Positions 51,645 through 60,245 are shown, counted from the stretch's first letter. The stretch is DNA of 64,000 nt from CAYMYN01 sp964394665 (GCA_964394665.1 CAYMYN010000017.1:1-64000); one strand, 5' to 3'. Made by a program: numbers and translations. Notes: a model not told the origin generated them from the sequence alone.

Positions 51645-53117
51645 TCAGAGCCCGCCCCCGCCCACCGCCAACAGCAGGGCGAACATCACCACGGCCCCCA
51701 GCAGGGCCAGGGCCAGCAGGAAGAGGATCAAGCGTAGACCGCGGCCCAATCCACGTCCGATCTGGCCCACGGCGCGACGGAGCGCGCGCGGGAGCCGGTG
51801 TCCGAGGAAACGGAGCGCGCCTCCGAGCAGCGCCAGGGGCACCTCGAACACGAGCACCAGGGCCGCCGCCAGCGCGCCGAAGGGGCCTCCGCCGGCCGCC
51901 GGCGGAACGGGGATGGTTCCGGGCGGGGCGGAATCGGGCGTCGGGCTGGGGCCGGCGGCGGAGCCGCTCCCGGCCCACGCCCTGGGCCCGCGTTCCTCGG
52001 CGGACCCGCGCGCCACGTCGCCCGCCGAGCGCCCGTCGCGGTCCGGGACGGGATCCGGCGGGGTTCCAGCGCCGTTCGAGCCGGGCGCCGTCGAGCGCAG
52101 GCCCTCCCACATGCCGCGCGCCACCTCGACCGCGCCGCGCGCCAGTTCGCGCGCGGCCGAGCGCGGGTCGCCTCCGTCCTCGGCCGGGCGCGAGCTCGGC
52201 GACGCGTGGAGCTCGGAGGCTGCGGGACGCGGGATCTCGCGCGCCGGCGCCGGCGCGAGCACGATCGAGTCCCCGGGGCGCGCCGCCTGCCCCAGGTCCA
52301 TCAGCAGCTCCTCGACGCTCTCGTAGCGCTGCTCGGGCTCCAACCGCAGGCAACGCTCGACCACCCCGCGCAGCTCGGCCGGGAAGTCCGCGGGAAAGCG
52401 CGGGGGATCGTCGTCCTGGCGCAACAACAGGCCGCCGGGGCTGGGCGCGTCGAAGGGCACCTTGCCGGCCTGCGTCTCGTACAGGATCACGCCCAACGAA
52501 TAGAGGTCGGCGCGATGGTCGGCGCGATGGCGCAGGATCTCCGGCGCCATGTAGTACGGAGTGCCGCGCCCGAAGCTCAGCGTCAGGCGGCCGTCGGTCA
52601 TGAGCTTCGCCAGCCCGTAGTCGCCGACGCGCGCGATGTCGCCGTTGAGGAAGATGTTGCTCGGCTTGAGGTCGAAGTGCACCAGACGCCGATCGTGCAG
52701 CGCCAGCACGCCGCGGCAGGCCTGCACGAAGTACAGCAGAGCCTGACGGCGATCGAGGTTCCCTTGGCGCATGCGGCGCGCGAGGGTGTCCTCGCCGGCG
52801 TAACCCATGACGAGGTAGGGCACGCCCTCGACCGTGCCCATGTCCTCGATCGACACCAGGTTGGGGTGGTCGATGGCCGCGAAGTGCCGCACCTGGTCGA
52901 GCTCGCGTTCGATGACGTCGCGCTGCGTCTCGTCGTCGACCTTCAGGAACTTGATCGCGTAGGCCTTGCCGATCGAGTGCTTGCGGGCCTTGTAGACCTC
53001 GCCGAACGCGCCCCCTCCGAGGCGGTTCTGGATCTCGTAGCCGGGGATGAAGTCCGGCTGGCGGAAGGAGTTGTAGAAGGACTCCCAGTCCATGACGGTC
53101 GGTCGCGGCCCGTTCAC
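51645..53117 (-). CDS. Ser/Thr protein kinase (Hanks type) with two C-terminal membrane helices
   Basis: 490 residues. The kinase domain (26-285) has the Gly loop LGGGAFGEVYKA, Lys56 in YAIKFLK, the catalytic loop HFDLKPSN with Asp149 and Asn154, the metal loop DYG at 166-168 in place of DFG, APE at 191-193 and Asp204 in ADLYSLG. The HRD Arg is replaced by Phe, as in RD-negative kinases, so activation-loop phosphorylation may not be needed. A disordered Pro/Ser/Gly segment (290-420) follows, then two hydrophobic segments (about 425-445 and 467-487). The start is a GTG at 53117 with GGAGG five bases upstream; ATG 53093 lacks such a site. The neighbours are an FHA protein and an ECF sigma factor. 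Confidence 0.93.
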   Translation of the reverse strand: MNGPRPTVMDWESFYNSFRQPDFIPGYEIQNRLGGGAFGEVYKARKHSIGKAYAIKFLKVDDETQRDVIERELDQVRHFAAIDHPNLVSIEDMGTVEGVPYLVMGYAGEDTLARRMRQGNLDRRQALLYFVQACRGVLALHDRRLVHFDLKPSNIFLNGDIARVGDYGLAKLMTDGRLTLSFGRGTPYYMAPEILRHRADHRADLYSLGVILYETQAGKVPFDAPSPGGLLLRQDDDPPRFPADFPAELRGVVERCLRLEPEQRYESVEELLMDLGQAARPGDSIVLAPAPAREIPRPAASELHASPSSRPAEDGGDPRSAARELARGAVEVARGMWEGLRSTAPGSNGAGTPPDPVPDRDGRSAGDVARGSAEERGPRAWAGSGSAAGPSPTPDSAPPGTIPVPPAAGGGPFGALAAALVLVFEVPLALLGGALRFLGHRLPRALRRAVGQIGRGLGRGLRLILFLLALALLGAVVMFALLLAVGGGGL

Positions 53118-53196
53118 GACACCCTCCCCCTGGAGCGCGGCGCCGCCGGACGGTCGTCCATCCTAGTGATCGCGGGCGAGTGGCGTAGGAGCGCGC

Positions 53197-54357
53197 TCAT
53201 CGCCGACCTCCCTCGGAGCTCGGCGCGCCGACGCTGCGCAGCGCGAAACCCTGGGGCGGCGCGCCCGGCCGCGGAGTGCCGACGCGCACGTCGATGCGCG
53301 CGGGGGGCGGGCAGGGCAAGCGCAGCCCGTCGTCCGACGGGGTCGGGTCCCAACCCGAGACCTCCAAGGGCGCCTGGGAGCGCACGAGGAGCTCGCCCCG
53401 GCCGGCGTCCAGCTCCAGCTCGACGTCCTGCGGGAGCCCGGGCACGACGACGTGCCGGCCGCGGCGCGGACCCAGGCGCACGCGCCCCGCCGGCCCCTCG
53501 AGCAGCAGCACGACGCGCGTCGCACCCTCGCACTCCAGGCCGTGCAGGAACTCGAGCACCGCCGATCCGCTGGCGGGCTCCGGGCGCCGAAACCGGAACG
53601 CCACCCGCGGCGCGATGCGAACCAGGTCGCCGTCGACCAGCTCGCAGCCCCGCTCCGGCAGCGCATGGCCGGCGACCTCGAGGCCACCGCCCAGGGACTC
53701 CAAGCGCCAGGCGGGGCCACCGTGGAAGGACTCGGAGCGCACCAGGACGAGATGCTCGGCGTCCACGTCGCCCAGCACCGGGAGGTCGGCGCGACCGGCG
53801 CTGGAGTGGCCGAGCACGATGCGCTCGCCGTGCGCGCACAGCACTTCTCCCGCCTCGTCCACCGCCAGGTGGAAGCGCAGGCAGCCCGCGGCACGGGTCG
53901 GCGCGGCCGAGCTCCGGGGGGTGGCCGGCAGGCCGCGGCGCGTGCCCGCGCCGACCCGCTCCCCCTCGGCGCGCAGCTTGGCGAGCAGGTCCCCCATCGC
54001 GCCCACGATCCGGGCCTCGACCCGCGGGTGGAGCCCCGAGTCCGGACCCGCGTCCTGTCCATCCCCGGGGAGGTGCAGGCGCTTGCGCCAGGCGCGCGCC
54101 AGGTGCGGGCTCTCCCGTTCGACCCGTCCGAGGATGCGCGCCGCGGAGCGCTCGCGACCCTCGAGGCCCAGGCGCTCCGCCTGCGCGCAGAGCACCTCGA
54201 TGGCCTGGGCCCGCAGGCGATCCGCGCCCTCGGAGGCGACCAGGCACGGATCGGAGAGGTGGCCCAGCGCCGCCTCCGGTTCACCGCCCAGGAGCGCCCG
54301 CCGGGCCTCGAACAGCAACAACCGGCGGCGCAGGAAGGACGGGAGGGGCAGGCTCAT
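53197..54357 (-). CDS. FHA-domain-like protein
   Basis: 386 residues. The N-terminal 130 residues are helical, TPR-like in pattern (RRLLLFEARRALLGGEPEAALGHL). Residues 160-258 form an FHA-like beta sandwich: VDEAGEVLCAHGERIVLGHS, then ADLPVLGDVDAEHLVLVRSE with Ser185 and His202 at conserved places, then GGLEVAGHALPERGCELVDG and DLVRIAPRVAFRFRRPEP. The usual SRxH motif is replaced by DAEH, so phosphothreonine binding is uncertain. The C-terminal 120 residues are beta-rich, with repeated Leu/Val strands. It sits between a degenerate receiver/GGDEF gene and the Ser/Thr kinase, suggesting that it recruits a phosphorylated partner. ATG 54357 was chosen as the first start matching the helical N-terminus. 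Confidence 0.72.
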   Translation of the reverse strand: MSLPLPSFLRRRLLLFEARRALLGGEPEAALGHLSDPCLVASEGADRLRAQAIEVLCAQAERLGLEGRERSAARILGRVERESPHLARAWRKRLHLPGDGQDAGPDSGLHPRVEARIVGAMGDLLAKLRAEGERVGAGTRRGLPATPRSSAAPTRAAGCLRFHLAVDEAGEVLCAHGERIVLGHSSAGRADLPVLGDVDAEHLVLVRSESFHGGPAWRLESLGGGLEVAGHALPERGCELVDGDLVRIAPRVAFRFRRPEPASGSAVLEFLHGLECEGATRVVLLLEGPAGRVRLGPRRGRHVVVPGLPQDVELELDAGRGELLVRSQAPLEVSGWDPTPSDDGLRLPCPPPARIDVRVGTPRPGAPPQGFALRSVGAPSSEGGRR

Positions 54358-54472
54358 CGGGCGAACGGCGTGCAGTGCGCGATCGCGCGGAGAGCATTTC
54401 GACGCCCTCCGGCCCCCGTCCACTTAGGTCTTGGCCCGCCGCGCGGGGTCGATCCCGCGGGAACACGGACGA

Positions 54473-55411
54473 TCAACGGGCCGCGACCACGCCCCCGCCG
54501 TTGGCGCGCGCCTGGAGGAACGCTTCGCGCGCCCGGCCATACAGGTCCTCGCGGCGACGGATCTGGGGGTGCGGATAGTCCGCGATGCCGACCGCGATCT
54601 GGAGCGGATCCCCGACCAGGTCGCGCAGGTCCTCGTCGCTCGCGCGATCGGCGACGCGCTGGGCCATCACGCGCGCGCCGTCCGGTCCGGTGTTGGGCAG
54701 CAGGAAGAGGAACGAGTTCTCGTCGAAGCGACCGAGCACGTCCGTGTCGCGCGAAGCGGAGAGGAAGATCCCGGCCAGGGTGCGCAGCACGTCCTCGGAC
54801 GCCTGGCCCTCGAAGCCCAACATCACGCAGGCGAGCGGATGCCCGAAGCGTTCGGCGCGTTTGTACTCCTCGTCGAGCTTGTAGTTGAGGAACGCGTAGT
54901 TGAAGAGGCTCGTCTCGGGGTCGGTCAACGCCTCGACCAGGCTGGTGTCCGGACGCGTGGTCGCGATGTCGACGAGCAGCGCCTCGGGCAGGACGGGGGC
55001 GCCCTCCTGCTCGCGGCTGCGGCGATCCACCGGACGCTCGGGGCGCGGACCGGGGTGACCATCGAGGGCCGCCCGCAGTCGGCTCGAAACGAGCGGCCTG
55101 CGGATCAGGCCGGTCGCGCCGCAGAAGTGGGCGATGGGCTCAGCCAAACGATCCTCGTGGTCCCCCACGACGAACATGCGGCAGCGCGTGCGCCCGGTGA
55201 GCTCGCGCAGCACCTCGTACACGTTGCGACCGCGGAGCCACTTGTCCACCAGGACCACGTCGCCCAGGACCGGCGGCGCTGCGAGCAGCTCCGCGGGCGT
55301 CGCCACCGCCACCACCTCCCAGCCCTCCAGGGCGCCCAGCGCGACGCGCGCCTGGGCGACCAACGAGTCGTCAGTGGAGAGGACACGAATCGTGCGCAAG
55401 CCGTCGCCCAT
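54473..55411 (-). CDS. Receiver-like and degenerate GGDEF domain protein
   Basis: 312 residues. Residues 6-118 resemble a CheY-like receiver: strand IRVLSTDD with Asp14/Asp15, strand VVLVDKW with Asp56 at the acceptor site, and VVGDHED. The late Lys is replaced (LIRRP), so phosphorylation is doubtful. From residue 163 a GGDEF-type fold begins: TDPETSLFNYAFLNYKLDEE and RFGHPLACVMLGFEG. The signature region reads LGRFDENSF where GGDEF should be (DENSF at 230-234), so diguanylate cyclase activity is very unlikely. Its role is probably binding or protein interaction. ATG 55411 was chosen over a longer frame. It is the first gene of the FHA-kinase-sigma cluster, reading 5' to 3' on the minus strand. 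Confidence 0.83.
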   Translation of the reverse strand: MGDGLRTIRVLSTDDSLVAQARVALGALEGWEVVAVATPAELLAAPPVLGDVVLVDKWLRGRNVYEVLRELTGRTRCRMFVVGDHEDRLAEPIAHFCGATGLIRRPLVSSRLRAALDGHPGPRPERPVDRRSREQEGAPVLPEALLVDIATTRPDTSLVEALTDPETSLFNYAFLNYKLDEEYKRAERFGHPLACVMLGFEGQASEDVLRTLAGIFLSASRDTDVLGRFDENSFLFLLPNTGPDGARVMAQRVADRASDEDLRDLVGDPLQIAVGIADYPHPQIRRREDLYGRAREAFLQARANGGGVVAAR

Positions 55412-55558
55412 CCTAGCCTCGGATACGTCGCTCGGAGCCGTGGGGTGCGGGGGTCCGGCCACCCCCGCGCCGGCCGGGCGCGGAGAGCCGGCCAGCGGGT
55501 ATACGCCGACCCGGGGGGCCGATCAACCTTCCCCCCCGCCGCCGCGGCCCGCTGGGGG

Positions 55559-56311
55559 TCAGCCCCGCAATTCGGCCATCCACTCGTCGGCGATCTCGTA
55601 GTTGGCGTAGACGTCCTGGACGTCCTCGTTCTCCTCGAGCAGGTCGATCAGGCGCAGCACCTTGGCGGCCTCCTCGCGCGTCCCGACCTTCACGTAGTTC
55701 TGGGGGATGTAGCCCAACTCCGCGGACTCGAGCTCGAGGCCCGCCCCCTCTAGGGCCGCCTTGACCTGGGCGAAGGCCGTCGCCGGAGCCAGGATGGTCG
55801 AGAGCTCCTCCTCGTACTCGAGGTCGTCGGCCCCGGCCTCCAGCGCCAGCTCGAGCAGTTCGTCCTCGACGCGCCCGCCCGTGCGCACGACGTAGATCGA
55901 GCGGAAGTCGAACAGGAACGACACCGAGCCGCTCGCGCCCAGGTTGCCGCCCCCGCGCTCGAACAGGTACTTCACGTCGGGCGCGGTTCGATTGCGGTTG
56001 TCGGTCAGCGCGACCACCATCAGCGCCACGCCGCCGGGCGCGTAGCCCTCGTACAGGAGTTCCTCGAACGCGTCCCCGTCCCGCGTGCCCGAGCCGGTCT
56101 TGATCGCGCGCTCGATGTTGTCCTTGGGCATGTTGCCCGCCTTGGCCTTTTCGATCGCGAGCTTCAGCCGGAGGTTCTGATCCGGGTCGCCCCCGCCCTG
56201 CCGCGCGGCGGAGATGATCGCGCGCGCCAGCTTGCTGAAGAGCTTGCCGCGCTTGGCGTCGACGGAATCCTTGCGACGCTTGATGTTCGCTGAGTGCGAG
56301 TGACCTGCCAT
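55559..56311 (-). CDS. yebC: YebC/TACO1-family transcriptional or translational regulator
   Basis: 250 residues, typical length. The family start MAGHSHSANIKRRKDSVDAK is present, followed by KGKLFSKLARAIISAARQGG, NMPKDNIERAIKTGSG and EELLYEGYAPGGVALMVVAL. The C-terminal domain has YIPQNYVKV and DVQDVYANYEI. YebC proteins bind DNA or act on ribosomes at polyproline motifs, depending on subfamily; which applies here is not known. This genome's proteins are Pro-rich, so a translation role would fit, but that is inference. It lies 182 bp after rpsI on the same strand. All conserved motifs are intact. Confidence 0.95.
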   Translation of the reverse strand: MAGHSHSANIKRRKDSVDAKRGKLFSKLARAIISAARQGGGDPDQNLRLKLAIEKAKAGNMPKDNIERAIKTGSGTRDGDAFEELLYEGYAPGGVALMVVALTDNRNRTAPDVKYLFERGGGNLGASGSVSFLFDFRSIYVVRTGGRVEDELLELALEAGADDLEYEEELSTILAPATAFAQVKAALEGAGLELESAELGYIPQNYVKVGTREEAAKVLRLIDLLEENEDVQDVYANYEIADEWMAELRG

Positions 56312-56493
56312 GACTCGGGCTCCGTGGAGCGGCGCCGGCGCGGGCGCCGCGTCGGGGGGCTGGGCGGGGAACGGTTCGGTGCGTACGCGCGAGCGGAGCC
56401 CGGTAGGCCGCGGGGACGGTTCCCCGGCACGCACCACCCGACTCCGCTCGAGGGCGGATCAGGCCACGGCCCGGGCCGCGGCCGCGATCCGAA

Positions 56494-56889
56494 TCAGCGC
56501 TTGGAGAACTGGAAGCCGCGACGGGCGCCGCGACGGCCGTACTTCTTGCGTTCCTTCATGCGCGCGTCGCGGGTCAGGAGACCCTCCTGGCGCAGGACGG
56601 GCTCGTAGCCCCGATTGGCCTGCATCAGGGCGCGCGCGAGTCCCATGCGCACGGCGTCGGACTGCCCCGTGGGGCCGCCGCCCTCGACGTTCACGAAGAT
56701 GTCGTAGGACGAAGCGCTCTCGGTGGCGCGCAGCGGGGCGGTGGCCCGCTGGCGGAGCTGCAGCGTCGGGAAGAACTCGTCGAAAGGACGGCCGTTGACG
56801 AGGAAGGCGCCGGCGCCGGACTGCAGGCGCACGCGCGCGCGGGCCGACTTGCGGCGCCCGAGGCCCCAGATGAAGGGATTCTGGACCAT
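56494..56889 (-). CDS. rpsI: 30S ribosomal protein S9
   Basis: 131 residues, standard size. S9 contacts tRNA in the P site through its basic tail. The protein shows GLGRRKSARARVRLQSGAG, NGRPFDEFFP, NVEGGGPTGQSDAVRMGLAR and the terminal RKKYGRRGARRGFQFSKR with the invariant C-terminal Lys-Arg. The start is the ATG at 56889, six bases after the rplM stop, so the two are coexpressed, as in nearly all bacteria. Nothing unusual is seen. Confidence 0.98.
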   Translation of the reverse strand: MVQNPFIWGLGRRKSARARVRLQSGAGAFLVNGRPFDEFFPTLQLRQRATAPLRATESASSYDIFVNVEGGGPTGQSDAVRMGLARALMQANRGYEPVLRQEGLLTRDARMKERKKYGRRGARRGFQFSKR

Positions 56890-56895
56890 GGCGGA

Positions 56896-57327
56896 TCAGC
56901 GCTCCTGGGCGGGCACGGGTTTCTGGGCGGTGTGCGGGTGATCGGAACCCGCGTAGACCTTGAGGTGGCTCAGCATCTGCCGTCCCAGGCGGTTCTTGGG
57001 GAGCATGCGGCGCACGGCGAGCTGCACCATCTCCGCCGGCTTGCGCGTACGCACGCGCTCGACCGACTCGTACTTGAGCCCGCCCGGATAGCCGGTGTAG
57101 TGCTTGTACTGCTTGTCGGCCTCCTTCTTGCCCGTGAAGACCGCGCGCTCGGCGTTCACTACGACCACGTGGGTGTTGCCGTGCTCGCTGTAGGTGAAGG
57201 TCGGGCGGTCGGTGCCGCGCAAGTGGGCGGCAACGCGCGCGGCGAGGCGGCCGAGGGGGAGCTGCGAGGCGTCGTAGAGCAGCCAACGCGGCTCGGTGTC
57301 CGCGGCCTTGACGTGGGTCGTGCGCAT
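56896..57327 (-). CDS. rplM: 50S ribosomal protein L13
   Basis: 143 residues. L13 is an early assembly protein of the large subunit. Motifs are RWLLYDASQLPLGRLAARVA, HGNTHVVVVNAERAVFTGKK, KYKHYTGYPGGLK and RRMLPKNRLGRQMLSHLKVY, with the conserved ending AGSDHPHTAQKP. ATG 57327 is preceded by short G-rich sequence. A TAGCCT box about 80 bases upstream is a likely promoter for the rplM-rpsI operon. In many bacteria the L13 protein represses its own mRNA, but no such leader is evident in this sequence. Confidence 0.98.
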   Translation of the reverse strand: MRTTHVKAADTEPRWLLYDASQLPLGRLAARVAAHLRGTDRPTFTYSEHGNTHVVVVNAERAVFTGKKEADKQYKHYTGYPGGLKYESVERVRTRKPAEMVQLAVRRMLPKNRLGRQMLSHLKVYAGSDHPHTAQKPVPAQER

Positions 57328-57406
57328 GGTCGGAGGGCTGGGCGATCGGGGCCGGTCGTCCCGCCGCGGAGCGGCCGTGGGCCGCGCGCAGGGACGAAGG
57401 GCGAAG

Positions 57407-57412
57407 AGGCTA
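57407..57412 (-). promoter_or_regulatory. Putative -10 box (TAGCCT) for rplM-rpsI
   Basis: TAGCCT on the minus strand, 80 bases before the rplM ATG, in a spacer otherwise almost pure G and C. -35 unclear. Confidence 0.35.
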
Positions 57413-57464
57413 GCGCCCCGGCGCCTGCCCATCAACGGTCCCGAGCCCGTTCTGGCGGCCCCGC

Positions 57465-58514
57465 TCACGGGCCCAGGGCCCGCACCCAGACCCGGGCCGC
57501 GCCGTCCCCCGGGGCGCGATCGAGCCGCCCGACCCACACCTCGCGGCCCTGGGGAAGGGCCGCGGCCAACCACGCCGGCGGGGCGTCGGTCGCGGCCCCG
57601 TTCCCAGCTCCCTGCGCGGCGATCGGGAGCGCCCGACCGGGCTCCCACGCCGCCCGGCGTTCCCAGGCACCGGTGGGGTCGCGGACCCAGAAGGGATCGA
57701 GTCGCCCGAGCCCGTTGCGATCCGGGCCCAGCTCGGGGGGCGCCAGGCGCCGCGCGGCGCCGAGGTCGCAACCCGGGGCCAGGGCCCACCAACGCACGGC
57801 GCTCCCCCGGGCCTCGACCCGGTAGGAACGCGCGCAGGTCCCGCGCCCGGCGCGCACGGGCTGCACCTCGCCCGGCTCCAGAGCGAGGCTTCCCAAGCCC
57901 GCGCGCACCTCCAGCCAGGCCCCCGCGGTGAGGTCGCCCTCGAGGACCCAGACCTCGCCGGTCGGCGCGCGCTCGGACGGGATCCCGAACACGAGCAGCG
58001 CGCCGCCCAGACCCAGGATCGCCGCCGCGACGGGGCGCTGGCGCAGGCCGAGGCCCAGGCAGAGGAGCGCCGCGATCAGGGCCAGGTCGACGGCGCCGGC
58101 CCGGGCCCGCGCCGGCGCCAGGGGCGGGCGAGTCCGCCGCGCGAGGCGTTCGAGGGCTCGGCGCTCGCTGCCGGGGCCGGGATCTCCGGCGAAGGGCGCG
58201 GCTTCGCGCGGCGCCGCCTCCCAGCCCACGATCGCCACCGCGCCGGGATCCTCCCCGCCGGGCAGCGCGCGCACGACGATCGAGTCTGGAGCGGGCACGC
58301 CGGGGGCGGCGAGGGGGCCGAGCTCGAGCGGGACGGAGAGCGTCCGCTGCTCCCCCGCCCGCAGGTCGACGCGCACCTCGGTCGGCGGTCCGCCGGCTTC
58401 GAGGAGCGCCCCCTCCGTCGGTCCCTCCAGGCGCAGGAGGGCGACGCCGAGCGGGCCTTCGTCGGACTGCGGGGCGCCGCACGCGAGGAACAGGCCGAGC
58501 AGCGCGCGGATCAA
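57465..58514 (-). CDS. Putative lipoprotein or membrane protein of unknown function
   Basis: 349 residues from a TTG start that overlaps the upstream gene's stop (TTGA). The N-terminus MIRALLGLFLAC could be a very short lipid signal (Cys12), unusually short for a lipobox. Residues 20-120 are beta-rich (VRVDLRAGEQRTLSVPLELG; DSIVVRALPGGEDPGAVAIV). Two hydrophobic helices lie around residues 145-185 (VDLALIAALLCLGLGL; AILGLGGALLVFGIP), then a soluble C-terminal part with DPFWVRDPTGAWERRAAW and an ending VRALGP. I do not recognise the family. Coding is supported by frame, codon use and the overlap with its partner. Confidence 0.6.
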   Translation of the reverse strand: MIRALLGLFLACGAPQSDEGPLGVALLRLEGPTEGALLEAGGPPTEVRVDLRAGEQRTLSVPLELGPLAAPGVPAPDSIVVRALPGGEDPGAVAIVGWEAAPREAAPFAGDPGPGSERRALERLARRTRPPLAPARARAGAVDLALIAALLCLGLGLRQRPVAAAILGLGGALLVFGIPSERAPTGEVWVLEGDLTAGAWLEVRAGLGSLALEPGEVQPVRAGRGTCARSYRVEARGSAVRWWALAPGCDLGAARRLAPPELGPDRNGLGRLDPFWVRDPTGAWERRAAWEPGRALPIAAQGAGNGAATDAPPAWLAAALPQGREVWVGRLDRAPGDGAARVWVRALGP

Positions 58515-59149
58515 CGGGCCCCTCCCCCCGCCCGGGCGACGAGGCGCGGCGCGGCGAGCAGCAGCAGCGCCGCGGCCAGCGGGCCGAACGGCACGCCCCC
58601 CGCGGCAGGCTCGAGGATGCGCCCGGCGAGCCAACCCAAGGGGCTCTGCGCCGCGAGCTCCGCCGGCCAGGTAGCCGCCCCGCCGCGGCCGCGGGCCACG
58701 CTCGAGAGCGCCAGCGCGAGCAGCGGTGGCCCCGCGATCACGCCCCACCAGAGCGCGGCGTGCACGCGCCGGGCCCCAGCCCCCGCGCCCGACGTCCGGG
58801 CGGGTGAACGCGCGGCCTCTCCGACCAGCACCGCCAAGGCCAATCCGCCGCCGACGGTCCAGGCCGACGCGGCGAGCGCGCGCCCTTCGTTCAGGTCGAG
58901 GCGCAGGGCCAGGGCCACGAGCGGCAGGCCCAGGGTCAGGCCCGCGAGCCACCCGCGTGGGCCCGGCTCGGCCCGAGCGACCGAGCCCCGCGGCAGTCCG
59001 ACCAGGGCGACCCAGGGCAGGAGCGAGCAGGCGCACAGCCCGACCGCGGCCAAGGAGGGTGCCCCCTCCTCGAGCGCCCCACCCAGGCTCAGGAGGAGGA
59101 TCGGCGCCGCGGAGAGCGACCACGCGATCAGGGTCGGGAGGAGCCCCAT
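58511..59149 (-). CDS. Polytopic membrane protein of unknown function
   Basis: 212 residues with about six hydrophobic stretches: LIAWSLSAAPILLLSLGGAL, SLAAVGLCACSLLPWVALVG, LAGLTLGLPLVALALRLDL, TVGGGLALAVLVGEA, WGVIAGPPLLALALSSV and PFGPLAAALLLLAAPRLVA. The loops are short and Arg-rich. Its stop overlaps the start of the next gene by TTGA, so the pair likely form a membrane unit. No family assignment can be made. It is the first gene of its transcript on the minus strand, 60 bp downstream of the FtsQ-like gene, and may belong to that operon. Confidence 0.65.
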   Translation of the reverse strand: MGLLPTLIAWSLSAAPILLLSLGGALEEGAPSLAAVGLCACSLLPWVALVGLPRGSVARAEPGPRGWLAGLTLGLPLVALALRLDLNEGRALAASAWTVGGGLALAVLVGEAARSPARTSGAGAGARRVHAALWWGVIAGPPLLALALSSVARGRGGAATWPAELAAQSPLGWLAGRILEPAAGGVPFGPLAAALLLLAAPRLVARAGGGAR

Positions 59150-59209
59150 CGACTCACCGCAGGGGCCCGCGGTCGGGGCGCGGGCGGCGAGGGCGGAACG
59201 GGTGGCGCC

Positions 59210-60181
59210 TCAACGGCCGCTCCCGCGCGCGCGCAGCTCGGCGCGGTCCCAGCGCACGTCGAGCAGGTCCCAATCGCGGCCGGCGCTCAACTCGGCGATC
59301 CCGCGCGCCAGGTGCGACCACTTGAGCGCCGCTGGCAACTCGCCCGCGGCGCGGTGCGAGGGCGGGCGGCCGAACAGAACCAGGCGCCGATCCTCCAGCA
59401 GCAGGCGGGTGCCTGGCTCCTGCACGTCGGCCTCGGCGGCCCGCGCGGTGTCGATCACCACCGGGCCCATGCGACGGTTGACCTCCGCGGGGAGGTGGGC
59501 GAGCAACGACTCCGCCACCGACAGGGCGTCGAGGTGGTGGGGCAGGTCGAGCGGATCGCCGGGCCCGGCGCCCTCGAGCTCCCCGAGCCCGACCACCGGC
59601 AGGTACCCGCGCGGCGAGTCCGGGGGCCTCGAGAAGCTGCCGTGCAGCACCACGCCGTCGGCGGCCACCGGGAGGAACAGGCCCCCGCTGCGGACACAGG
59701 CGACGGGATCGCGCAGCTCGAGCTCGAGCTCGAGGCCGTCGGGCCACAGCACCCGCGGCGTGCCCACCGAGCGCACGAAGGACAGGCCCTCGACCTGGGA
59801 TGCGAGCGCCCCGATGCCCCGCTCGTCGAGGGTCGAGATCGGCCCCAGGCGGGCCATGCGCGCGGCGATGAGCTCCTCCCAACCGGGCACGATCCAACCG
59901 CTCGACCCCTCGAGGCCGATGCGCCGGGCGTCGATGGTCGTGTAGCCCGAGGCCACGACGCGCCCACGAACCTCGCGCACGCCCAGGTCGAGGGCCACCA
60001 CGGCCAGGGCGCAGAGCACCCACACCGGCACGCGGCCGGAGCGGCACGGGGAAGGGGCTCGGCGTCGGGGGCGCACGGCGGCAGGGTCCGCGGCTGGCCG
60101 CTCCGCGGGGATCGGCGTCGAGCCCCGGCGGCGGGCCGGGGGTGGCGCCGGACGGGGCGTGGAATGGGGACGCGAGCTCAC
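59210..60181 (-). CDS. FtsQ/DivIB-like cell division protein
   Basis: 323 residues from a GTG at 60181; a longer frame reaching 60304 would overlap the neighbouring small gene. Residues 1-50 are basic and Pro-rich (cytoplasmic), a TM helix lies at 51-68 (VPVWVLCALAVVALDLGV), and the periplasmic part begins with a POTRA-like stretch (IDARRIGLEGSSGWIVPGWE; GLSFVRSVGTPRVLWPDGLE). The beta domain has VACVRSGGLFLPVAADGVVL, PVVGLGELEGAGPGDPL and ends LDVRWDRAELRARGSGR, the pattern of FtsQ C-termini. FtsQ links early and late divisome parts. Many planctomycetes lack FtsZ, so the presence of an FtsQ-like protein would be informative. No mur or other fts genes flank it. The assignment is by architecture, not by unique motifs. 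Confidence 0.65.
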   Translation of the reverse strand: MSSRPHSTPRPAPPPARRRGSTPIPAERPAADPAAVRPRRRAPSPCRSGRVPVWVLCALAVVALDLGVREVRGRVVASGYTTIDARRIGLEGSSGWIVPGWEELIAARMARLGPISTLDERGIGALASQVEGLSFVRSVGTPRVLWPDGLELELELRDPVACVRSGGLFLPVAADGVVLHGSFSRPPDSPRGYLPVVGLGELEGAGPGDPLDLPHHLDALSVAESLLAHLPAEVNRRMGPVVIDTARAAEADVQEPGTRLLLEDRRLVLFGRPPSHRAAGELPAALKWSHLARGIAELSAGRDWDLLDVRWDRAELRARGSGR

Positions 60182-60245
60182 CCGACGCGGACGATCCCTC
60201 CCCGCCCGCGGCGGGGATCGGGGCGTGGCCCGGGGGAGACGCGGA

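Noticed and set aside
54473..55411. Active diguanylate cyclase
   Set aside because: The GGDEF signature is DENSF and the inhibitory-site and active-site pattern is missing, so catalysis is very unlikely.
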